DNA of 64,000 nt. It comes from CAVQUE01 sp046290435. GTDB taxonomy: Bacteria; Actinomycetota; Acidimicrobiia; Acidimicrobiales; UBA8592. Each line of letters opens with the position of its first letter. Position 1 is the stretch's first letter. Below are positions 8,113 through 17,123 of the stretch, in pieces. The stretch is from contig JBKAGO010000037.1 of NCBI GenBank assembly GCA_046290435.1, positions 62,001 to 126,000 of the forward strand. Reading direction: 5' to 3'. Made by a program: the position numbers and the translations under genes. The notes under the pieces were generated by a model that was not told where the DNA came from, searched no databases, and saw nothing but the letters and a program-made list of their open reading frames with translations.

Positions 8113-10851
8113 TCAGCGGGGAACGCTGCCGATCTCGCGGCCCGACAGCTCAGCGAGACCGAGATCGCCCGGGGCGACCGGCCTCCCGTACAGGTAACCC
8201 TGGAGGCCGTCGCTGCCGAGCTCGGACAGGCGAGCCGCCTGCTCCTCGGTCTCGATGCCCTCTGCGGTGATCCGCACCCCGAGCGCGTGTCCGGTGTCGA
8301 TGATCAACTTCACCAACGAGTCCGAGGCCCGGTCCCCGACGAAGCTCCGGTCGATCTTCAACACATCGACGGGGAGCCCCTCGAGCTGCGCCAACGAGGT
8401 GTACCCGGTCCCGAAGTCGTCGATGGCGATCGTCACGCCCTCGGCACGGAGCAGGCCGAGCTTCTCCGCCGCATCGTCCAGATCGCGCAGCAACGACGCC
8501 TCGGACAGCTCCAGCACCAGCAGGGAACCGGGCACGCCGTGGCGACGGAGTGGCACCAAGACGTTGTCGACGAAGGCGTCGCGTGCGAGATGTCGAGCCG
8601 ACATGTTGACGGCAACGGCCACGCCGTCCATCGCCTCGGAGCCCTCGTCGGCCTGCCAGGCCGCCAGCTGCGCAGCGACCCGCTCGAGTACCCAACAGTC
8701 GATGTCGACGATGAGGTCGCTCCGTTCGGCGAAGCCGACGAAACCCTCGGCACCGACCAGACCGTGACCGGGGCGTTCCCAGCGCACCAGGGCCTCGAAT
8801 CCGGCGAGGCGTCCGGAGAAGGGCGCCACGACGGGCTGGTAGTGCACGGTCAACTCGTCCTCGTCGATGGCGCGACGAAGCGCTATCTCCATCGAGATCT
8901 GTTCGCTCAGCCCGGCACGCAGCTCGTCGTCGCACAGCTCGATGCGATTCCGACCCTGCTGCTTCGCCTTGTACACGGCGAGGTCGGCGTCGCGGAGCAC
9001 CTCGTCGGGGGTCAGGTCGGAATCCCCGCTGATGGCCACCCCGATGGATGCGTGGACCTGCAGCATGACCTCGCCGACCTGGATGGGTCGACTCGCCGCG
9101 TGGCGGAGCCGCTCGGCCAGTTCCATCGCGGCGGCGACATCCGCGACGGGTTCGGCGATGACGAGGAACTCGTCGCCGCCGAGACGCCCGACGTGATCGC
9201 CTTCGCGCACCGCCTCCTGGAGACGCTGGGCGATGGCACAGAGCACGGCGTCACCCGCGGGGTGACCATGCAGGTCGTTGATGTCCTTGAAGCCATCGAG
9301 GTCGAGGAAGAGCACGGCCACGGCATGGCCGGAGCGACGGGCCCTGGCCAGGCTGTCGTTGAGCTGGTCCAGGGATGCGCTGCGGTTGGCGAGTTGGGTG
9401 AGCCCGTCGTGCGCGGCCTCGTGGGCGAGCTGGGTCCCGAGGAGTTCCCGGTCCGACAGCGACGCCGCCAAGGTGCGCACCGCAGCCTGGAGCGATGCGC
9501 CGAGCGTGCCGGTCGGTTCCTGCTCGAGCACCGGGTCGTCGAGTGCGCCCGCGGCGAGCGCCGTCGCCTGCCGTTCTGCTATCACCAGGTGCGCAGTCGC
9601 CTCGTCGAGGGCGCGAGCCGCCTCCCGAACCTCGTAGGGCCCGGCGACGCGGGCCACGCCCGAGAGGTCGCCGTCTCTCAGACGACGCACGTCGGCGGCG
9701 AGGCCGAGCAACGGCCGCCCGATGAATCGGGCGAGCGCGACGCCGAACAGCAACGAGAGCACGATCACGACGGCGAGCGCGATCTGCGCGTTGCGGGCAT
9801 CGGCTGCGGCTGCCTCGCCGACCGAGGCGGCCGCATCGCCGACGTCGGCACCGGCTGCGGCGACGAGGTCGAGGTGGAGCTGCGACGAGATCCGGCCCGC
9901 CCGGAACGCCTCGACGATCTCGTCGGCACGCAGGAGGAGCACCACCGCTGACGGATCGCTCCCGGGGAGCCCGTTCGCGACTGCGTCGGTGAAGAGCTCC
10001 GCAACGGCCCGTTCGAAACGGGCGACATCAGAGGATGCGTCGACGCGACTGATCGCCTCTCCGGCTCGCGAGTCGGGGGCAGCGATGCGTCGTATGCGGT
10101 CGCGCGATTGGTTGTAGAGATCCAGTTGACCAGACGCGGACCGTAACTCGCCGAGACCCACGTCCTCGCCGGAGAACTGGACGCCGAAGTAGCTCCACAG
10201 CTGCACGGCGACCGCACCCCTGGCCGCCGACGCGGCATCCATCACCCGCAACGTCGTGACGAGGGAACCGCCCCCGGGCACGTCGCCACCACGAGCGATC
10301 AACCGATCGAGCAATCGGTCGGTGCGGCGCCCGACCTCGTCGTCGAGCGCCCCGTAGCGTCGGCTCAATTCGGGCAGGTCCGCCTCGTCATCCTGCCGAA
10401 TCTCGGACAGCCGCTCCGCAAGTCCCGGCAGAGCCGTCACTACGACCAGTTCGTCCACCTCGGCTCTGGCGAGTGCTCCTTCGGCCACCAGGTCGATACC
10501 GCTTCGCTCGGCAACCAGCTCGACCGTGAGACCGAGGTCGTGTACGCCGCGTTCGGCCAGCGCCCAGCTGCGTTCGTCGATCAGAGCCGATCGAAGGTCG
10601 TTCAGCGCGACGAGTTCGACCGTTTCCCGTTGGACCTGCCGGGCCTGATCACGCGCAGCAGTACGGGACGTGAGCTCTCCTCCGGCGAACCAGGCCGATC
10701 CGACCAGCGGAAGCACGGTCATCCAGGCCAGCAGAAGGACCACACGCGGCCCCCTTCGGCTGAGGCGACTCGGTCCCTCGGCGTGCACCGACGCCGCTGC
10801 GCGCACCTCCCGACGCCTGTCGAGCAAGGATGCAGACCGCAACGACACCAT
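8113..10851 (-). CDS. Membrane GGDEF-EAL protein (cyclic-di-GMP turnover)
   Basis: About 912 aa from ATG at 10851; GTG at 10854 and TTG at 10869 are alternatives. TM1 is about residues 30-50, followed by a helical extracytoplasmic region resembling nitrate/nitrite-sensing (NIT) domains, TM2 about 354-375, and a HAMP-like linker. The GGDEF motif RLGGDEF (about 557) and the EAL motif GFEALVRW (about 685), with DDFGTGYTSL and KIDRSFV, are all intact. The protein could therefore both make and break c-di-GMP. Which activity dominates cannot be told. It is transcribed alone, divergent from the orphan gene at 11038, and converges on the GH9 gene with only 21 bases between stops. Confidence 0.9.
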   Translation of the reverse strand: MVSLRSASLLDRRREVRAAASVHAEGPSRLSRRGPRVVLLLAWMTVLPLVGSAWFAGGELTSRTAARDQARQVQRETVELVALNDLRSALIDERSWALAERGVHDLGLTVELVAERSGIDLVAEGALARAEVDELVVVTALPGLAERLSEIRQDDEADLPELSRRYGALDDEVGRRTDRLLDRLIARGGDVPGGGSLVTTLRVMDAASAARGAVAVQLWSYFGVQFSGEDVGLGELRSASGQLDLYNQSRDRIRRIAAPDSRAGEAISRVDASSDVARFERAVAELFTDAVANGLPGSDPSAVVLLLRADEIVEAFRAGRISSQLHLDLVAAAGADVGDAAASVGEAAAADARNAQIALAVVIVLSLLFGVALARFIGRPLLGLAADVRRLRDGDLSGVARVAGPYEVREAARALDEATAHLVIAERQATALAAGALDDPVLEQEPTGTLGASLQAAVRTLAASLSDRELLGTQLAHEAAHDGLTQLANRSASLDQLNDSLARARRSGHAVAVLFLDLDGFKDINDLHGHPAGDAVLCAIAQRLQEAVREGDHVGRLGGDEFLVIAEPVADVAAAMELAERLRHAASRPIQVGEVMLQVHASIGVAISGDSDLTPDEVLRDADLAVYKAKQQGRNRIELCDDELRAGLSEQISMEIALRRAIDEDELTVHYQPVVAPFSGRLAGFEALVRWERPGHGLVGAEGFVGFAERSDLIVDIDCWVLERVAAQLAAWQADEGSEAMDGVAVAVNMSARHLARDAFVDNVLVPLRRHGVPGSLLVLELSEASLLRDLDDAAEKLGLLRAEGVTIAIDDFGTGYTSLAQLEGLPVDVLKIDRSFVGDRASDSLVKLIIDTGHALGVRITAEGIETEEQAARLSELGSDGLQGYLYGRPVAPGDLGLAELSGREIGSVPR

Positions 10852-10961
10852 CACGCAGCAATCGGTCAAGGGTCTGCCACATCAAGGCCGACCGCCATCA
10901 TTCGGGGCATGCGGATGGCCGCAGCTCGGCGGGTCCCGGCCTCTCGGCTCCTGCGCTGGTC

Positions 10962-10980
10962 CGCTGCGCTCGCGGGCCGC
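10962..10980. repeat. Copy 1 of a short intergenic repeat
   Basis: The 19-mer CGCTGCGCTCGCGGGCCGC here matches CGCTGCGCTCACGGGCCGC at 63370-63388 at 18 of 19 bases. Both copies lie between genes, just upstream of a start. This argues that the segment 10909-11037 is non-coding. Confidence 0.45.
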
Positions 10981-11037
10981 ACGCTCGTTCTGCTGTCGCC
11001 GGTGGCATCGGCGGCGATGTCGGCCATGATTGCGACC

Positions 11038-11658
11038 ATGGCATTCGACGCCGACGAAGCGGCTGCGATCATGCGGGCCGCCGCGGGCATCGCTCCCGGC
11101 GAGGTGCCGCCACGTCGTTTCGGCGCGGACTGGTTCCGCGAGCAGCCTGCGTGGCTCTCGATGGCCACCGTCGCGGACCGTCTCGTGCGCGATCCCGGCT
11201 TCGACCCCTCGACCGCCCTCGAGGTCGCCGCCGAACTGCTCGTCCACACCGATCCCGACGACGAGGTCGCGAAACTCATCGAGGTCGGTTTCGTCGAAGC
11301 CATGATCTGTGTCGCCTCCCACGGCGACGGCACCGACGGCGACCGCATCGTGCGGCAGTGCCCGGTGGAGCTGTGGCGCATCTGGCACCGCCGCCGCGAG
11401 CGGCTCGAGGCGCTCAGCGAGCAACGATTCGCGCACACCGACCCGCCCCGGGCGCTCGACGACGCCGACGAGGCCGTCGCGATGGTGGCGCGCTGCACCA
11501 CCTACCGTGCCGAGTCCGGCCGCTACGTCGTGCTCGCCGAGCTCATCTCGGCCGACCGGCCGAGCCCGTGGCCGCTGCGCCACCCGGTGCTCGTCGGCGT
11601 TGCGTTCGCGGCGGTGTTGGCGACGATGCTGCTGCTGTCGATGCTGCGTGGCGCCTGA
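11038..11658 (+). CDS. Hypothetical protein with C-terminal membrane anchor
   Basis: 206 aa from ATG at 11038. The frame stays open to ATG at 10909, but that extension contains the intergenic repeat described at 10962 and weaker third-position GC, so the shorter start is preferred. I do not recognise the family. The soluble part is alpha-helical and acidic, with a WRIWHRRRERLEALSEQRF segment, and the last 25 residues form a single hydrophobic helix (HPVLVGVAFAAVLATMLLLS), so it looks like a tail-anchored cytoplasmic protein. It is a single gene, convergent with the flippase-like gene. Confidence 0.6.
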   Translation: MAFDADEAAAIMRAAAGIAPGEVPPRRFGADWFREQPAWLSMATVADRLVRDPGFDPSTALEVAAELLVHTDPDDEVAKLIEVGFVEAMICVASHGDGTDGDRIVRQCPVELWRIWHRRRERLEALSEQRFAHTDPPRALDDADEAVAMVARCTTYRAESGRYVVLAELISADRPSPWPLRHPVLVGVAFAAVLATMLLLSMLRGA

Positions 11659-11721
11659 CACTCCACCAACCGCCCGCGAACGCGGCATCAGCGGCCTGCG
11701 CCTCCCGAGCCTCCGGCCGGC

Positions 11722-12828
11722 TCAGGCCTGCGTGGCACCCGCGTCGCCCGGATCGGACCCGAGGTGCGGGTGCGTCCGCCCGAACCGGCGCCGATGGACG
11801 ACACCGGCCACGAACCCGATCGGTATGGGCAACCAGAACGAGACGAGCCGGTACAACAGCACCGCACCCACGGCGTCACCGGCCGACACCCCGGCGAGCG
11901 CGAGCGTGCCCGTCAGCCCCGCCTCGACGAACCCGAGCCCGCCCGGGGTGACCGGCACCATGCCCAGCAGCGACGACGCGGTGAACGCCAGGAGCACGAG
12001 TGACGGCCGGGCGTCGGCCCCCAGCGCGGCGATCGCCATGAGCAGCGTCAGATAGTCGAACAGCGCCCGCCCGACCGAGTACCCGGCAGCTCGGAGCCAT
12101 GCGGTGCCGAGGCTGGTGCGCAACGAATCGCGCTCGCGGAGCAGGACCTCGGCGGTGGCCTTGACGGGGGCAGCGACCCGAGGCAGGCGACGGCGTGCCG
12201 CGTCGATGGCCGCACCCACGGCCGACAGCACACCGTCGCCGGTGAAGACCACCGCCACCAGCACGAACAGCGCGATGAACAGGGCCCCGCCGAACAACGC
12301 CGCGTTCAACAGCGAGCGCGGCGCCGGCGCGCCGAACACCAGCGCCGGCAGCGCGACCAGGGGCATCGCGAGCGTCGTGCCGAGCTGCAACAGCCCGGCA
12401 GCGGCCAACCCCGAGGTGGCGTTGGCCGTCGAGACCCCGGCGCTGCGCAGGAGCCGGAACTGCACGGCAGCGCCGGTCGCCGCCGCACCGGGGATGACCC
12501 GCCCGGCGGCGTTGCCGGCGAGCTGGGAGGTGACGACCGCGAACCAGGCGTCGGTGCGCAGCACCAGCCGTTGGAGGGCCCACACGAACCAGAACGAAAC
12601 GACCTGGCACGCAGCGACCAGCGCCAGCCAACCGGGCTGCAGCGACGACACCCGATCCCACGACGAGAACACCTCGAGCAGGGCCGGGGCCAACAGGTAC
12701 ATGGCGCCGCCGAGCACGACCAGCGACAGGCCCTGGGATGCGAAGCGACGGGCCACAGGCCGCGTCAGCCCGTGGTGATCGTGGGCTTCCGCGTCCCCGC
12801 CGGCACCGCTCGGTTCCGGCTCTGCCAT
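11722..12828 (-). CDS. YbhN/UPF0104-type flippase-like membrane protein
   Basis: 368 aa, starting at MAEPEPSG. It has about eight membrane helices and the lysylphosphatidylglycerol-synthase transmembrane (AglD2/YbhN) pattern: an early segment AGRVIPGAAATGAAVQFRLL and the C-terminal signature GMVPVTPGGLGFVEAGLTG, matching the P-x-P-G-G-L-G-x-x-E motif of that family. Members are thought to move lipids or lipid-linked substrates across the membrane; the substrate is unknown here. No synthase domain follows, so it is the stand-alone type. The frame remains open much further upstream, but that part overlaps the opposite-strand gene at 12970 and is not credible. Confidence 0.82.
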   Translation of the reverse strand: MAEPEPSGAGGDAEAHDHHGLTRPVARRFASQGLSLVVLGGAMYLLAPALLEVFSSWDRVSSLQPGWLALVAACQVVSFWFVWALQRLVLRTDAWFAVVTSQLAGNAAGRVIPGAAATGAAVQFRLLRSAGVSTANATSGLAAAGLLQLGTTLAMPLVALPALVFGAPAPRSLLNAALFGGALFIALFVLVAVVFTGDGVLSAVGAAIDAARRRLPRVAAPVKATAEVLLRERDSLRTSLGTAWLRAAGYSVGRALFDYLTLLMAIAALGADARPSLVLLAFTASSLLGMVPVTPGGLGFVEAGLTGTLALAGVSAGDAVGAVLLYRLVSFWLPIPIGFVAGVVHRRRFGRTHPHLGSDPGDAGATQA

Positions 12829-12969
12829 CTTCGCCGTCCCCCCGGGATCGATTCGGCAGGGTTGCACAACGCCGGCCCACGTCGCATTTGACGTTAGCGC
12901 GCCGATGGGCCCATGCTCTGCACGGTCGACGGGCGGTGGGCCCGGCGCAGTGCGGGAGGTTGAAACTCG

Positions 12970-13374
12970 ATGATGGTGTTCGCAGCAGAGTTCGGTACCG
13001 GTCAGGTCCTCTGGTCGATCTTCTGGTTCTTCTTGTTCTTCATGTTCATCTGGCTGGTGATCTCGGTCTTCGGCGACATCATCCGCAGCGACGACATGGG
13101 CGGCGTGGCCAAGGCGGTGTGGGTGGCACTCATCGTGTTCCTCCCCTACCTGGGTGTCTTCGCGTACCTCGTCGTGCGCGGCGGCAAGATGGGCGAGCGT
13201 CAGCTCGCCGCAGCCAGGGCACAGGAGCAGGCCGTGGCGTCCTACATCCGCGAGACCGCCGGCGGCGGCACCAGCACTGCCGACCAGCTCGCCACCCTGG
13301 CCGAGCTCCACACCTCCGGCAAGCTCGACGACGCCGAATACGCCACTGCGAAGGCCCGGGTCATCAGCGCCTGA
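12970..13374 (+). CDS. Two-helix membrane protein with PLDc_N-like region and C-terminal SHOCT domain
   Basis: 134 aa. Two hydrophobic helices, about 12-37 and 47-69, form a cardiolipin-synthase-N-terminal-like hairpin (PLDc_N type), followed by a linker and a C-terminal SHOCT domain (QLATLAELHTSGKLDDAEY, about 106-124). SHOCT domains are short oligomerisation modules found at the ends of unrelated bacterial proteins. A similar SHOCT ends the protein at 14214-15530, suggesting the two may interact. No enzyme active site is present. Confidence 0.78.
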   Translation: MMVFAAEFGTGQVLWSIFWFFLFFMFIWLVISVFGDIIRSDDMGGVAKAVWVALIVFLPYLGVFAYLVVRGGKMGERQLAAARAQEQAVASYIRETAGGGTSTADQLATLAELHTSGKLDDAEYATAKARVISA

Positions 13375-13483
13375 GCCTGCCCCGGGCCCGCGGTGGGCCC
13401 GGAACGCACCACTCGCGGGCGCAAAGCGGGCAGGGCACACGAACGCCCTGCCCCGCAGCTCCTCACCGGACGGAGGTTCGGAC

Positions 13484-14140
13484 ATGAACGACGTCGTGCT
13501 CGCGCTGCTGGCCATCGCCATCGGCGCGCTGTTCTGTTTCCGCGGGTACCTGACGATGCGCATCGTCATCCCCATCTGGGGTGCCTTCACCGGCTTCGCG
13601 CTCGGTGCGGGTCTCGTCGCCGGCGCCACCGGCGACGGGCTCCTCGCAAACTTCGGGGCGTGGGCGGCAGGCGTCGGCCTGGCGCTCGTGTTCGGCCTGT
13701 TGGCCTACGCCTACTACGAGATCTCGATCATCATCGGGATGGCCGCAGTCGGCTTTGCGCTCGGCTCGACACTCATGGTCGGCCTGAACGTCGAATGGAC
13801 GTGGCTCATCGTGCTCGTCGGCGTCCTCGTGGCGACCCTGCTGGCGGTGGTCGCCGTCGTCGGGTCGCTGCCGATGCTGTTGCTCACGATCCTGTCGGCG
13901 CTGGCCGGTTCGTCGGCCATGGTCGGCGGCGTGATGCTGTTGACGGGTGCCTTCGACGGCGACGATCTCACCCGATCCGGCGTGGTCGAACGTATCGACG
14001 AATCCCCGGCCTGGTGGCTCCTCTACTTCGTCCTGGCCATCGTCGGGGTGGCATCGCAGATGCGCACCCTCGAGTCGATGCAGGCCACCCTGCGCGAGCA
14101 GTGGGAGGCATCGGGCGGCCGCGAACTGACCAGCCGCTGA
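13484..14140 (+). CDS. Seven-helix membrane protein (DUF4203/TM7S3-like)
   Basis: 218 aa from ATG 13484, preceded by a good ribosome-binding site GGAGGT at 13472-13477. It is almost wholly hydrophobic, with six or seven helices rich in Gly and Ala (such as AVGFALGSTLMVGLNV and SLPMLLLTILSALAGSS), the look of DUF4203 proteins. The last 45 residues are soluble and helical. No function is known for the family in bacteria. It sits between two SHOCT-domain proteins. Confidence 0.75.
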   Translation: MNDVVLALLAIAIGALFCFRGYLTMRIVIPIWGAFTGFALGAGLVAGATGDGLLANFGAWAAGVGLALVFGLLAYAYYEISIIIGMAAVGFALGSTLMVGLNVEWTWLIVLVGVLVATLLAVVAVVGSLPMLLLTILSALAGSSAMVGGVMLLTGAFDGDDLTRSGVVERIDESPAWWLLYFVLAIVGVASQMRTLESMQATLREQWEASGGRELTSR

Positions 14141-14213
14141 GCCTCAGTCCCCCGGAGGCGACCGTCGGGCCGGGAGACTCGGCGGGGGCCATCTCCGCCG
14201 TCGAGCCGACCGG

Positions 14214-15530
14214 TCAGGCGGTCACGCCGAGCACCCGTTGCTTGGCGGCTGCGTACTCGCTGTCGGTGAGTTCGCCGGCGTCGTGCAGCATCCGGAGCGA
14301 CTCGAGCTGGGTGCCGACGGTGTCGGAACCCGCGGCTGAGACCGTCGGGACCACGGGGCGTGCCCGGAACCTGCCACGGAACCGATCGACGAGCGCGTCG
14401 ATCCGCTCATCGGGGAACTCGTGGAGGGTGCGGCGCCGAATGGCGACGACGGCGCCGATGATCAACCCGAGCAACGTCAGGCCGGTGGCCCAACCCTCGA
14501 AGGCCCGCCCCGGACTCCACCACAGCAGCGCGACGATGGCCACGGCGGTGGCGCCTGCCACTGCGCCGGCGGTCGCGTTGAAGAACGGCGCCAGGTTCCG
14601 CCGCAGCGCGACAGCGCCGGGCCGGTCGCCCATCGCCGACGCGAACGCCAGGATCACCAGGCCATAGATCAGGCCCGACCACGCGATCTGGCGCAGCAAT
14701 CCGGTCATCACCGCCGCCACCACGTTCGCTGCCGGCTCGCCCCGGGGGTCCTCGACGATCGCATCGATGGCGATGCGGGTCGACACCGCTCGGGCGATCA
14801 GCACGAACACGGCGGCGCCGACGAGGCCCAGACCGACGTTGCGCAGCGCTCGGATCCGGTCGCGGGCGAGGAACACCCCGAGCGCGTAGAGGGCCACCAC
14901 GACGAGCAGGACGAACCACGACAGGAAGTCGAGCACCCGGACCGCCGCCTGGGCCGTCTCGAGCTGGTCGGACTCGATCAGCGTGACACGCCCGGCCTCG
15001 GCGGGCAGGCGGTCGACCAGGCCCTCGGACAAGCCCAGGTCGGCGGCGACCACACGGACGAGATCGCCCAGCTCCAGGGTGACGGCTCCGTCGGTGGCCG
15101 AGACGCCGGTTCGGGTCTCGTCACGCAAGATGTTGACGATCGACTGGTGAGCGACCCGATTGGCCGTGACCCACGTGGCCCGGAAGCGATCGGATGCGAC
15201 CAGCCGTTGGGTGGCCTCGGTGGCGGGTCCCCGCAGCGCCGCCGACAACGGGCCGGCGAGCCCATCGAAATCCTCGGGCAGGATCGACGAGAACTCACCC
15301 TGGATGTCGAGCGCCGTGTAGATCTCGTCGACGACGAACACGGCCAGCGCGTCGGTGACGGCTGGATCCTCGAGCAACTGCGCGCTCTGCTCGACCCACT
15401 CGTCGGTGTCGAGGGCCTGGGCACGCACCCAGGTGGTCGACGCGGCGACGACGGCGAGCAGTGTCGCCGATGCGATGCAGAGCGCGGGCAGAAGACGGCG
15501 CACCCGCGACGGGCTGAGACCCTCGGCCAT
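14214..15530 (-). CDS. Membrane protein with large extracytoplasmic domain and C-terminal SHOCT domain
   Basis: 438 aa from ATG 15530, chosen because GAGGTGG lies just upstream; ATG 15548 would add six residues. There is a signal-anchor helix at about 10-30, an extracytoplasmic region up to about 215, then four hydrophobic segments (FLSWFVLLVVVALYALGVFL, GLVGAAVFVLIARAV, IAWSGLIYGLVILAFAS, VAGATAVAIVALLWW), and a SHOCT domain at the very end (QLESLRMLHDAGELTDSEY). I do not recognise the extracytoplasmic part. The shared SHOCT with the 12970 protein suggests a common complex; inference. Confidence 0.75.
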   Translation of the reverse strand: MAEGLSPSRVRRLLPALCIASATLLAVVAASTTWVRAQALDTDEWVEQSAQLLEDPAVTDALAVFVVDEIYTALDIQGEFSSILPEDFDGLAGPLSAALRGPATEATQRLVASDRFRATWVTANRVAHQSIVNILRDETRTGVSATDGAVTLELGDLVRVVAADLGLSEGLVDRLPAEAGRVTLIESDQLETAQAAVRVLDFLSWFVLLVVVALYALGVFLARDRIRALRNVGLGLVGAAVFVLIARAVSTRIAIDAIVEDPRGEPAANVVAAVMTGLLRQIAWSGLIYGLVILAFASAMGDRPGAVALRRNLAPFFNATAGAVAGATAVAIVALLWWSPGRAFEGWATGLTLLGLIIGAVVAIRRRTLHEFPDERIDALVDRFRGRFRARPVVPTVSAAGSDTVGTQLESLRMLHDAGELTDSEYAAAKQRVLGVTA

Positions 15531-15591
15531 GAAATCCCACCTCTTCATCGGCTCGGTCGGAATCGGGACGCTAGCAGGCTGCGTCGGTCTC

Positions 15592-17031
15592 CTAGACGCC
15601 GAGCTGCACGGCGATGGCACCGCTGTCGATGGCTTCGGCGTGGGCTCTGTGATCCGCCTCGGTGCGGTCCGCGTAGGCGTCGGCGAACTGCTGGATGGCA
15701 CGGTCGAAAGCGTCGCTGTCACCGAGGTAGCCGGCGATGATCGCCGGGTCGGTGCTGCGGGCATGCCCGAGGGCGAGGGCGGCGCCACACGTGCCCGCGT
15801 ACTGGAGCAACATCTCGGGGGTCATGCGGTCGACGTCGGCCGAGCCCTTCCCGTCCCAGAGCTGACGGAAGTAGAAGTCGAAGCCGGCATCGTCGTCGGA
15901 TCGCTCGAAGCGCGACCACCCGAGGAGGATGTCGCCGGCGGATTGCATCAACCGTTGGCCATGCACGACGCGTTCGCCCGACTGGGCGAACTCGCTCGGG
16001 CCGAGGTGGGCTTCGAGCACCGAGGCCGTGGCTTCCTTGAACTGCATGAACAGCGGGTGCCCCTCGCCGCTCTGGAGCAGGACGATGAAGCACCGGGTGC
16101 CGACGCTGCCGACGCCGACCACCTTGTGGGCCATGTCGACGATGCGGTAGCGATCGAGGACCGCTCGGCGTTCGGGCGCCAACGACTCCCGGTACCGCTC
16201 GAGGAAGTCGAGGATGCGCTCCATCGGGACGGCTCCCTCCCAGCGCTCGAAGTGCTCGATGGCCGGCGGATCGTCGACGATCCTGCGTCGGCCGTCGATC
16301 ACCTCGGTCAGCTTGCCGAAGGCCCGCACGTGGTCCTTGCGGATGGCCCGGGCGACGACCTTGGCGGCCCTCTTGCGAGTGGCTCCGCCGCGGAGGGAGT
16401 CGATGGCGGCGTCGGCCTCGATGCGCTCGTAGTGCAGGGCGATCGGTTCTCGTAGCGAGCAGGCCGCCATCCGCTCGCGGTACCCACGGACGCCGGCGCG
16501 GGTCGCCCTCCTGGCCTGCTTGTCGGTGAGGCCGAGCTGGCGGGCTGCGACGGTGATGCTCGCGGCGAGACGCTTGACGTCCCATTCGAAGGGCCCCGGC
16601 AGCGTCTCGTCGAAATCGTTGCAGTCGAACACGAGGCGCCGGTCGGGTCCCATGAAGACCCCGAAGTTCGACAGGTGCGCGTCGCCGCAGAGCTGCACCG
16701 TCAGGCCGGTGGAGGCCGTCGTCGCGAGGTCGGCGGCCATCACCGCGGCGGCACCCCGGTAGAAGGTGAACGGTGTCATGCACATGCGGCCATGACGGAT
16801 GGGGACCAGATCCTGGCGCCGCATCCGGTCCTGGGCCGCCAGGATGGCGACCGGGTCGCGGCCAGCGCGGGCGAGCGATACCTCGGCGTGGCCCTGCAGA
16901 GCCACGACCTCCCGATGGGCCCGCCCCCGTTCGATTCGCTCGTCATGGGTGCCGATGGGAGCACGTGCGATCTGGTGGATGCCCACGGGGATCTCCGGGT
17001 GTTCGAGCGGTTCCGAGGACGCAGTCTGCAC
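15592..17031 (-). CDS. DUF2252 family protein (kinase-fold-like)
   Basis: 479 aa from GTG. DUF2252 hallmarks are clear: MTPFTFYRGAAAVMAADL, CGDAHLSNFG, FDCNDFDETLPGPFEWD, and a later MAHKVVGVGSVGTRCFIVLL strand. The GDxHxxNFG and DFDE motifs resemble the catalytic loops of aminoglycoside-phosphotransferase-like kinases, but no activity has been assigned to the family as far as I know. It is cytoplasmic with no membrane helices. The gene is downstream of, and on the same strand as, the B12 transporter genes with a 92-base gap, so it could be co-transcribed; a functional link is not evident. Confidence 0.88.
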   Translation of the reverse strand: MQTASSEPLEHPEIPVGIHQIARAPIGTHDERIERGRAHREVVALQGHAEVSLARAGRDPVAILAAQDRMRRQDLVPIRHGRMCMTPFTFYRGAAAVMAADLATTASTGLTVQLCGDAHLSNFGVFMGPDRRLVFDCNDFDETLPGPFEWDVKRLAASITVAARQLGLTDKQARRATRAGVRGYRERMAACSLREPIALHYERIEADAAIDSLRGGATRKRAAKVVARAIRKDHVRAFGKLTEVIDGRRRIVDDPPAIEHFERWEGAVPMERILDFLERYRESLAPERRAVLDRYRIVDMAHKVVGVGSVGTRCFIVLLQSGEGHPLFMQFKEATASVLEAHLGPSEFAQSGERVVHGQRLMQSAGDILLGWSRFERSDDDAGFDFYFRQLWDGKGSADVDRMTPEMLLQYAGTCGAALALGHARSTDPAIIAGYLGDSDAFDRAIQQFADAYADRTEADHRAHAEAIDSGAIAVQLGV

Positions 17032-17123
17032 CAGATCCGCTGCGCGCGACGCCCGACCCCAGCACCCGGCCGCAGCGCCCGGCCACAGCGTCGGCGCCGA
17101 GACGGCAACGAGGGGTCGTCGGG

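Noticed and set aside
10909..11037. N-terminal extension of the orphan gene at 11038
   Set aside because: It includes a dispersed intergenic repeat and has weaker codon bias; kept as an alternative only.
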